Origin: Chloroflexota bacterium
GTDB taxonomy: Bacteria; Chloroflexota; UBA5177; JANWHV01
Assembly: GCA_025450375.1 (NCBI GenBank)
Contig: JANWHO010000194.1
Span: forward strand, 1 to 9,817
Direction of reading: 5' to 3'
DNA length: 9,817 bases
Part shown: positions 4,300 through 9,817 of the stretch, piece after piece
How the letters are laid out: each line of letters begins with the position of its first letter
Position numbering within the stretch: the stretch's first letter is position 1
The notes under the pieces: generated by a model
Told to the model about the DNA's origin: nothing
What the model saw: only the letters and a program-made list of their open reading frames with translations
The model's database searches: none
Program-made: the position numbers and the translations under genes

Positions 4300-6987
4300 G
4301 TGCGGTGGATCAGCATGGCATTCACACGGTCACACGGCTCTGGCGGCGCCTCCACTGGCCCGGCGCCCCATGAGCCGGTCAATCCCACGTACTGGCGGGA
4401 GTTGGCGCCCTACGGCCTGGCGGCCCTCCTCGCCGCCCTCGCCCTTTATCTCCATCTGAATCGAGACTCCAACCTGGCGCTGGGCGGCGCCATGGTCGCC
4501 GCGATCATCTTGAGCGGGTTGGTCCTTTGCCGGCAGGGCCTCGTCCTCCTGGAGAACCGTCGCCTCTATCACCGTCTTGATCGGGCGTACGCGGCCCAAA
4601 GCGCGCATCTCGCCCGACGGGTCGCTGATCTGGAGTGGCTGCAAGATGTCACGCGGCGGATCAATGCCGCCCGCACCCTGGATGAAGCCCTCGATATCGC
4701 CTATGACGGGATTCACGATGGCCTTGGCTACGACCGCATCGGCATTGAGCTGTTCGATCAGGTCGCGGGCACCTTCGAGGATTGGATTGGTACCGACGCC
4801 CTGGGGAATAAGTTCCGGCCCCAGGCTCGTGAACTCCAACTCGGGCCCGACAATCCGATCTGGCGGTTCCCCGGAGTGGCGGCGGTGCTGGAAGGGGCGG
4901 AATCCTACTACACGGCGGATGCCACCGCCGATTGTCCCCCGGATCTGCTCTATCTCTTCGACGGCAGTCCCAGGGATAACCTGGTGGTGGCCTTGCGCGC
5001 CGGGCAGGCCGTGGTGGGCATGATTTCGGTGGATAATCTGATTACCGGACGCCCCATCGCGGCGATGGATGCCGGACCCTTGCTCCCGTTGGCTCATCAA
5101 CTGGGGGTGGCCGTGGAGCGGGCCCGCGCGGTCGAGACCCTGCGCGCCAGTGAAGCCCGCCTGGCCCTCCAATATGCCTCCACGCGGGTTCTGACCGAGG
5201 CCACCACCCTCGACGGCGCCGTAAGCACTCTGCTGCGGATCCTCTGCGAGCATCTGGACTGGCACGCGGGCGCTTTCTGGGAGGTCGATCCGGTCCACGA
5301 GGCGCTGCGACGCCATACGGCCTGGTGCTGCTCCAGCGCGGATGCGGCCGGGTTCGATGCCTTTAGCGCCGAGGGCGCGGTTTCCCCTGGGGTAGGGATC
5401 CTGGGCCAGGTCTGGACAACTGGAACGCTTGATTGGTCGGATGATCTGGCCCAGGACATCCGATCCCCCCGAGCCGCCTCGGCCAAGGCGCGCGGATATC
5501 ATGGGGCGCTCTGGTTTCCCATCGTGGCCGCCGGGCGAATCCAGGGGGTCATGGAGCTCTTCAGCCTACGGACTCAGCCTCGTGACGATACGCTGCTGGA
5601 GGCCATGGCCACCCTGGGCCGGCAGTTAGGCGGGTTTATCGAACGCTTGCAGGCGGAGGAGGCGTTGGTCCATCAGGCCGCTCACGATGCCCTCACCGAT
5701 CTGCCGAATCGAACCCTGCTGCGAGACCGGCTGGAGCAGTGTCTTCAGGGGGCCTCCAGGGATGACGTCCCCGTCACTCTGCTCCTCCTTGATCTCGATC
5801 ACTTCAAGGAAATCAACGATACCCTGGGGCACGCGGCGGGTGATCGGGTCCTGGCCGAGGTCAGCGCTCGGCTGGTGGAGGCGCTCCCCGAACCGGCCAC
5901 CGTGGCCCGGCTCGGTGGGGATGAATTCGCCATTCTCCTTCCCGAGTGTGACCGGAACGGCGCCATGGCCGGCGCCCGGCGAGTTCTGGTGGCCCTTGGC
6001 CACCCCTACATGCTCGATGGCCAGGCGCTACACATCGAGGCGAGCATCGGCGTCGCCTGTCGCCCGGATCATGGCACCGATGCCACCACCCTCTTGCGCC
6101 ATGCCGACGTGGCGATGTATTCGGCCAAGCGCACCCAGCGCGGCGCCGCGATCTACGCGCCCGCCGAGGACGCGCATAGCGCGGGCCGGTTGGCCCTGAT
6201 GACCGATTTGCGTCAGGCGCTCGCGGCCGAAGGACAGCTTGAGCTCTATTACCAGCCCAAGGCCCACGCTGTGTCGGGCGACCCGTGCGGGGTCGAGGCG
6301 CTGGTGCGCTGGCGGCACCCCACGCGCGGCATGATAGCGCCGGATGCCTTCATCCCGCTGGCCGAGCAAATGGGCGTGATCGCTCCCCTTACCCGATGGG
6401 TACTGGATACCGCCGTCCGCCAAGCCCAGATCTGGCAGGCCGATGGACGACCCCTTCCCGTCGCCGTGAACCTCTCCACGCAATCTCTCCGGGATGGCGA
6501 CCTGCCGATCACGATCGCCGCCCTCCTGGCGGACGCGGATCTGGCGCCCGAGCATCTTACCCTAGAGGTCACGGAGAGCGCTTTGATGGTTGATCCGGTC
6601 CAGGCACGCCGGGTGCTCGAGGATCTGGCGGCCCTGGGGGTGCGGATTGCCATTGATGACTTCGGCACCGGCTACTCCAGCCTCGGGTACCTCAAGGATC
6701 TTCCGGTACATGAGATCAAGATAGACCGCACCTTTATCCTTGGGATGGGCATGGATGCCGAGTCAGCCAAGAATACGGCCATCGTGCGCTCGGTAATCAC
6801 CCTGGCCCACGCGCTGGGCATCCAGGTTGTGGCGGAGGGGGTAGAGACCCAGGCCAACTGGGATGCGCTGACCGCGCTCGGCTGCGACATCATCCAGGGC
6901 TACCACCTGGGCCGGACCATGACGGCGGCGGACCTCGCAAGCTGGGCCGATAGCCGGACGGCCCAGGCGACCGTGGCGGCCGCCTGA
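4300..6987 (+). CDS. Membrane-anchored GAF-GAF-GGDEF-EAL cyclic-di-GMP protein
   Basis: A dual-domain c-di-GMP turnover protein of 895 residues (numbered from GTG 4300). Two hydrophobic segments near residues 37-53 and 60-78 form a membrane hairpin. A helical linker (83-125) follows, then two GAF-like sensor domains (about 125-275 and 295-450). The GGDEF domain (about 460-620) has DALTDLPNR, DLDHFKEINDTLGHAAGD and an intact GGDEF at 539-543. The RxxD inhibitory site is absent: PEPA occupies that place. The EAL domain (about 635-880) keeps EALVRW (EAL 666-668), Asn724 in AVNLS, Glu756 in LEVTES, DDFGTGYSS at 786-794, Lys807 in IKIDRTF, Glu846 in VAEGVET and QGYHLGR (Gln866). Both halves therefore keep the residues needed for catalysis (cyclase GTP to c-di-GMP; phosphodiesterase to pGpG). 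Which activity dominates cannot be told; the GAF ligands are unknown. It stands alone: divergent from the LLM gene and convergent with greA. Confidence 0.93.
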   Translation: MRWISMAFTRSHGSGGASTGPAPHEPVNPTYWRELAPYGLAALLAALALYLHLNRDSNLALGGAMVAAIILSGLVLCRQGLVLLENRRLYHRLDRAYAAQSAHLARRVADLEWLQDVTRRINAARTLDEALDIAYDGIHDGLGYDRIGIELFDQVAGTFEDWIGTDALGNKFRPQARELQLGPDNPIWRFPGVAAVLEGAESYYTADATADCPPDLLYLFDGSPRDNLVVALRAGQAVVGMISVDNLITGRPIAAMDAGPLLPLAHQLGVAVERARAVETLRASEARLALQYASTRVLTEATTLDGAVSTLLRILCEHLDWHAGAFWEVDPVHEALRRHTAWCCSSADAAGFDAFSAEGAVSPGVGILGQVWTTGTLDWSDDLAQDIRSPRAASAKARGYHGALWFPIVAAGRIQGVMELFSLRTQPRDDTLLEAMATLGRQLGGFIERLQAEEALVHQAAHDALTDLPNRTLLRDRLEQCLQGASRDDVPVTLLLLDLDHFKEINDTLGHAAGDRVLAEVSARLVEALPEPATVARLGGDEFAILLPECDRNGAMAGARRVLVALGHPYMLDGQALHIEASIGVACRPDHGTDATTLLRHADVAMYSAKRTQRGAAIYAPAEDAHSAGRLALMTDLRQALAAEGQLELYYQPKAHAVSGDPCGVEALVRWRHPTRGMIAPDAFIPLAEQMGVIAPLTRWVLDTAVRQAQIWQADGRPLPVAVNLSTQSLRDGDLPITIAALLADADLAPEHLTLEVTESALMVDPVQARRVLEDLAALGVRIAIDDFGTGYSSLGYLKDLPVHEIKIDRTFILGMGMDAESAKNTAIVRSVITLAHALGIQVVAEGVETQANWDALTALGCDIIQGYHLGRTMTAADLASWADSRTAQATVAAA

Positions 6988-7024
6988 TCCGAGCGGAGGG
7001 GGCCGAAGATGGGCTCGTCTCTTG

Positions 7025-7058
7025 AAAAGACGGATCGGTCCGATCGATCCGATCCGTC
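7025..7058 (-). terminator. Intrinsic terminator of greA
   Basis: Read on the minus strand, GACGGATCGG (7058-7049) pairs perfectly with CCGATCCGTC (7038-7029) around a 10-nt loop and is followed at once by TTTT (7028-7025). It starts 8 bases past the greA stop. On the plus strand the same stem lies about 40 bases after the GGDEF/EAL stop and may slow that transcript too, without a U-run. Confidence 0.85.
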
Positions 7059-7066
7059 GCTAGTGG

Positions 7067-7528
7067 CTAATCGATCGCCACGATGTGGACCGTGCGCATC
7101 CCGGCCGGAGCATGGACATCGACATGGTCGCCCGCCTTGTGGTTCAGCAAGGCCCGGCCCATGGGGGATTCGTGGGAGATCCGGCCCTGGTTGGGCGCCG
7201 CCTCCAGGGGGCCGACAATCGTATAAATATCCTGGTCGCCATCCTGATTGATCGTGACCCTGGCTCCCAGTTGCACCAAACCGCCGGAAGGGCTTTGGAT
7301 CAGGACCGCGTGGCGGCGGAAGTGCTCCAGAGCCGCGATCCGGCCCTCCAGCAGCGCCTGCTCCTCCTTGGCATGATCGTAGGCGGCGTTTTCCGAGAGG
7401 TCTCCGTCGTCGGCGGCGGCTCCGATTTGGGCCGCGATCTCGATCCGACGCACCTTCACCAAATGCTCATACTCGGCTTCCATCTGAGCGCGCCCCTCGG
7501 CGGTCAACGGGACAGGCTTGTCATTCAT
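7067..7528 (-). CDS. greA: Transcription elongation factor GreA
   Basis: A 153-residue Gre factor, which enters the RNA polymerase secondary channel and stimulates cleavage of backtracked transcripts. An N-terminal coiled coil covers about residues 8-75, and its tip carries the acidic DGDLSENAAYDHAKEEQALL (Asp43 and Glu46 correspond to the Mg-coordinating acidic pair). The C-terminal FKBP-like domain (about 78-153) has QLGARVTINQDGDQ, YTIVGPLEA and ISHESPMGRALLNHKAGD. The length equals the family norm. The ATG at 7528 has a GGAGGA sequence about ten bases upstream; the frame stays open further up to 7714, but that extension (MLRFRGRPNN...) lacks a ribosome binding site and family similarity. 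The final residues (HIVAID) replace the usual lysine/isoleucine-rich end of GreA. It is a single gene with its own terminator, 200 bp downstream of a co-directional aldo/keto reductase gene. Confidence 0.95.
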   Translation of the reverse strand: MNDKPVPLTAEGRAQMEAEYEHLVKVRRIEIAAQIGAAADDGDLSENAAYDHAKEEQALLEGRIAALEHFRRHAVLIQSPSGGLVQLGARVTINQDGDQDIYTIVGPLEAAPNQGRISHESPMGRALLNHKAGDHVDVHAPAGMRTVHIVAID

Positions 7529-7621
7529 CAGGCGATTTCCTCCTCCACGATTTCCGAGGCGGGGGTGGCGGCAAGGGGAAATCCAGCGCCGTGCAAAGCT
7601 CGTTGCGACTATCCGCGACAC

Positions 7622-7650
7622 ATCCGTGGGACTTCCATGGTACCACGGAT
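7622..7650. repeat. Inverted repeat upstream of greA
   Basis: ATCCGTGG (7622-7629) and CCACGGAT (7643-7650) form a perfect 8-bp stem with a 13-nt loop that itself contains CCATGG. It lies about 95 bp upstream of the greA ATG and 79 bp after the reductase stop. It could be a processing site, a weak terminator of the reductase, or an operator for greA; no U-run follows. Confidence 0.35.
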
Positions 7651-7701
7651 ACGGGGTACTACGCGGGGTGAGGCGGCATATCGAGTTATTGGGGCGGCCG
7701 C

Positions 7702-7721
7702 GAAACCGGAGCACGGGTTTC
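7702..7721 (-). terminator. Weak hairpin just after the second aldo/keto reductase
   Basis: On the minus strand GAAACC, an 8-nt loop and GGTTTC lie 7 bases beyond the TAG stop. The stem is only 6 bp and no U-tract follows, so termination here is doubtful and readthrough toward greA is possible. Confidence 0.25.
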
Positions 7722-7728
7722 CAGGCGG

Positions 7729-8742
7729 CTATGACGCGGCGCTCCGACCGCGCTCACTGTCAAGCATCGCCATCTGGCGCGCGTCATAGCGGTCACCCGC
7801 GGCGGCGCCGGCCGGCACCGCCCGCTCGATGCGCGCCAGGTCGTCCGCGGTCAGGTCGAGGTCGAGTGCCGCCAGAGACTCACTGAGCCGATCACGCCGG
7901 CGCGCCCCGATCAGCGGCACGATGTCCGTACCGCGGGACAGAACCCAGCCAATGGCGACCTGCGCCACCGTTGCGCCTCGGGCCTCGGCGATCGCGCGCA
8001 GCGCTTCGACAAGCGCGAGGTTGCGATCGAGGTTCTCGCCGCTAAAGCGGGGACTCCGGCTACGGAAATCGTGCGGCGCTCCGGCGCGTTCCCTCGACCA
8101 GTGGCCGCTGAGCAGGCCGCGTGTGAGGACGCCGTAGGCAGTCACGCCGACCCCGAGTTGGCGGCAGGCCGGTAGGATCTCGGCCTCGATCCCACGCGAG
8201 AGCAGCGAGTATTCGATCTGGAGGTCGGCGATTGGATGCACGGCATGGGCCCGGCGCAGGGTCTCAGCCCCGGCCTCCGAGAGACCGACCTGCCGGACAT
8301 AGCCGGCCTCAATCATGTCCGCGATGGCCCCGACCGTTTCCTCGATCGGGACCGCCGGATCGACGCGCGCGGGCCGATAGATGTCGACATACTCCGTGCC
8401 GAGCCGGCGTAGAGTGTAGGCGAGAAAGGTCTTTACGGCGGCGGGACGCGCGTCGTAGCCGACCCACTGGCCATCGGGATCGCGCATCGCCCCGAATTTG
8501 ACGCTCAGCACGAACTGCTCGCGAGCGCGGCCCCGTAAGGCTTTATGCAAGAGCATTTCATTGGCGCCCATGCCATAGAAGTCACCGGTGTCGAGCAGAG
8601 TGATTCCCGCATCGAGCGCGGCATGGATCGTGGCGACGCTCTCGGCCTCGTCCGCTGGGCCGTAAAGATCGGACATGCCCATGCAGCCCAAACCAATCGC
8701 GGATACCTGGAGGCCGGTAGAGCCAAGAGGGCGAGTACGCAT
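7729..8742 (-). CDS. Aldo/keto reductase with catalytic His replaced by Ala
   Basis: A 337-residue AKR-fold protein. MRTRPLGSTGLQVSAIGLGC opens the barrel; LLDTGDFYG (residues 49-57) carries Asp51 and Tyr56; SVKFGAMRDPDG (80-91) carries Lys82. The NADPH-binding end is present (IGWVLSRGTDIVPLIGARRR, then LSESLAALDLDL). The third barrel motif, 'YYQHR.DP' in most relatives, reads IYRPARVDPAVPIEETVG, so the catalytic His position is Ala125. I recall 'YRPAR.DP' in other AKR annotations, so this may be a real subgroup rather than a point mutation. Asp, Tyr and Lys remain; activity and substrate are uncertain. The start at 8742 has GGAG six bases upstream. A longer frame to 8799 (MFSLAITWVM...) is rejected because it runs through that site and through a 7-bp hairpin. 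It is transcribed divergently from the deaminase gene and co-directionally with greA. Confidence 0.88.
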   Translation of the reverse strand: MRTRPLGSTGLQVSAIGLGCMGMSDLYGPADEAESVATIHAALDAGITLLDTGDFYGMGANEMLLHKALRGRAREQFVLSVKFGAMRDPDGQWVGYDARPAAVKTFLAYTLRRLGTEYVDIYRPARVDPAVPIEETVGAIADMIEAGYVRQVGLSEAGAETLRRAHAVHPIADLQIEYSLLSRGIEAEILPACRQLGVGVTAYGVLTRGLLSGHWSRERAGAPHDFRSRSPRFSGENLDRNLALVEALRAIAEARGATVAQVAIGWVLSRGTDIVPLIGARRRDRLSESLAALDLDLTADDLARIERAVPAGAAAGDRYDARQMAMLDSERGRSAAS

Positions 8743-8768
8743 GATAATCTCCAATCGGAAGCAAGCAT

Positions 8769-8786
8769 CCATCACCCATGTGATGG
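8769..8786. promoter_or_regulatory. Hairpin CCATCAC-CCAT-GTGATGG before the aldo/keto reductase
   Basis: A perfect 7-bp stem with a 4-nt loop, 27-44 bases upstream of the reductase start. It may be a leader hairpin in the reductase mRNA or an operator half-site pair. Confidence 0.4.
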
Positions 8787-8818
8787 CAAGAGAGAACATA
8801 CCGCGGACCTAAAGTACC

Positions 8819-8838
8819 AGTATCATTTCGAGGATACT
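8819..8838. promoter_or_regulatory. Dyad AGTATC-N8-GATACT in the divergent promoter region
   Basis: A perfect 6+6 inverted repeat with an 8-bp spacer, overlapped by a second dyad TCGAG-GATACT-CTCGA (8828-8843) and preceded by AGTACC (8813-8818), which echoes the left arm. It sits in an AT-richer pocket between divergent genes, where an operator for a dimeric regulator (for example HxlR, MerR or MarR type) would be expected. No regulator gene is present in the window. Confidence 0.4.
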
Positions 8839-8918
8839 CTCGATCTATTGCTTCAGTATGTCGCGGCATAGGCGGTGAGACCACGATCGATACAAGCGGA
8901 GCGGTCACGGACGAGCGG

Positions 8919-9817
8919 ATGCGCGCGTTGCCCAAGGCGCACCTGCATCTCCATTTTCCCCGCACCATCCGCCCCAGCACACTGATCGAGCTTGCCGGGC
9001 GGACCGGGCTCTCGCTTGCGGGCTTTCACGAATTCAGTAATTTGCCCGAGTTCCTGGCGCGTCCACCAATCAACCAATGCATCGGCAGCGTCGCCGATCT
9101 CCAACGGATATGCACGGAGCTGGTCGAAGACGAGGCCCGCGACGGAGTTCTGTATGCCGAACCAATGATCGTGCTCCATCGTTTCGCGCCCCGACTCGGC
9201 AGCATCGACAAGGTGTTCCGGCTGATACGCGAGGCGTTCGACCAGGCGGGCGCGGCGCATGGGGTGGAAGTGGGGATCATGCTGGGCTTTAGCCGCCACG
9301 GGGACACACCGGAAGAGATAGAGGAGCTGGCTCGCTTCGCCGCCCGCCATGCCGGGGACGGGGTGGTCGCTTTCGGCTTCGGGGGCGACGAGGAACGGGC
9401 CGGGTCGGAGCCCTTCGCGCACGCCTGCGCCATCGCCCGCGCCGCCGGACTATTGGTGGTACCCCATGCCGGTGAATCAATGGGGGCGGCCAGCGTGGCC
9501 ACCGCCCTGGACATTCTGCGTCCCGATCGGATCGCCCATGGGGTGCGGGCCGTCGAGGACGAACGGGTTCTGGCCCGGCTGGCCGAGGAGTACGTAACCT
9601 GCGATGTGTGCCCGACCTCGAACCTCCGGCTCGGGGTGGCGCCGCGGATCGAGGAGCATCCATTGCGGCGGATGCTTGAGGCGGGAGTGCCGATCACCCT
9701 CAATGCCGATGATCCGGTGGACTTCGGGGTCACCTGCGGCGGGGAGTACGCGCTAATCCGCGAGGCGTTCGGCCTCTCCGACGAGCACCTGGCGGCGATT
9801 GCCCGGACGAGCGCGCG
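8919..9817 (+). CDS. Adenosine deaminase-family amidohydrolase (C-terminus beyond window)
   Basis: The first 299 residues of a metal-dependent nucleoside/base deaminase (TIM barrel). The frame is open from TGA 8782-8784 to the right edge; ATG 8919 is the first good start and begins MRALPKAHLHLHF in the family manner, although its ribosome binding site is weak. Metal and catalytic residues are visible: His10 and His12 (HLHLH), His183 and Glu186 in HAGES, His207 in RIAHG, Asp264-Asp265 in NADDP; CPTSNLRLGV (231-240) is also typical. The family normally reads HxHL(D/E)G at the first motif; here it is HLHFPR, so the acidic residue that contacts the ribose and the following Gly are replaced by Pro and Arg. 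Substrate may therefore differ from adenosine (adenine, aminofutalosine or another base are possible). It is divergent from the aldo/keto reductase gene. Confidence 0.88.
   Translation, partial: MRALPKAHLHLHFPRTIRPSTLIELAGRTGLSLAGFHEFSNLPEFLARPPINQCIGSVADLQRICTELVEDEARDGVLYAEPMIVLHRFAPRLGSIDKVFRLIREAFDQAGAAHGVEVGIMLGFSRHGDTPEEIEELARFAARHAGDGVVAFGFGGDEERAGSEPFAHACAIARAAGLLVVPHAGESMGAASVATALDILRPDRIAHGVRAVEDERVLARLAEEYVTCDVCPTSNLRLGVAPRIEEHPLRRMLEAGVPITLNADDPVDFGVTCGGEYALIREAFGLSDEHLAAIARTSA

Noticed and set aside
4330..5502. 390-codon minus-strand frame over the GGDEF/EAL gene
   Set aside because: It is antisense to membrane and GAF domains that fit the plus strand; its composition is typical of a shadow frame.
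7085..7789. 234-codon plus-strand frame over greA
   Set aside because: greA on the minus strand is certain from its DLSENAAYD motif and terminator; the opposite frame has no support.
8853..9733. Minus-strand frames of 189 and 235 codons over the deaminase gene
   Set aside because: The plus frame contains all deaminase motifs in order; the minus frames are Ser/Arg-rich shadows.
1..9817. CRISPR array, tRNA, rRNA, or phage or defence cassette
   Set aside because: No regularly spaced direct repeats, tRNA-like cloverleaf, rRNA segment or recognisable defence gene set was seen on either strand.

Overview
The window is high-GC bacterial DNA holding ordinary metabolic and regulatory genes beside a patch of insertion-sequence debris. 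The organism cannot be fixed from the sequence. A high-GC Gram-positive or Chloroflexota (Thermomicrobia-like) host is my tentative reading, from GC content, the gene mix and the style of the transposase remnants.

Layout. (1) 1-522, minus strand: the first 45 codons of a probable Imm-5-like putative immunity protein that runs off the left edge, preceded by the last 83 codons of a VOC (glyoxalase-fold) gene whose 5' part is missing. (2) 523-1667: two dead transposase remnants. One is the last ~115 codons of an IS4/IS5-type DDE transposase, abutting the broken VOC gene. The other is a ~765-bp element bounded by imperfect 31-bp terminal inverted repeats; its IS3/IS481-like transposase has a frameshift and appears to have lost the whole DDE catalytic core. 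(3) 1668-2974, plus strand: a leader rich in inverted repeats, then an aldo/keto reductase of the MgrA/YghZ type, closed by a strong hairpin. (4) 2975-3988, minus: a luciferase-like (LLM) flavin oxidoreductase, convergent with the reductase. (5) 4300-6987, plus: a large membrane-anchored GAF-GAF-GGDEF-EAL c-di-GMP protein. (6) 7025-7528, minus: greA with a clear intrinsic terminator. (7) 7729-8742, minus: a second aldo/keto reductase, whose catalytic His position is Ala. (8) 8919-9817, plus, running off the right edge: an adenosine-deaminase-family protein with an unusual metal-binding N-terminal motif.

How it fits together. Most genes are single transcription units in alternating orientations (two convergent pairs, two divergent pairs), so this is not one operon. 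Two aldo/keto reductases, an LLM flavoprotein and a VOC remnant suggest loose redox or reactive-aldehyde metabolism, but nothing shows co-regulation.

I found no CRISPR array, tRNA, rRNA or convincing undescribed multi-gene system. The most checkable oddities are the nested and internally deleted IS debris, the His-less aldo/keto reductase, the altered deaminase motif, and the dyad-rich intergenic regions.
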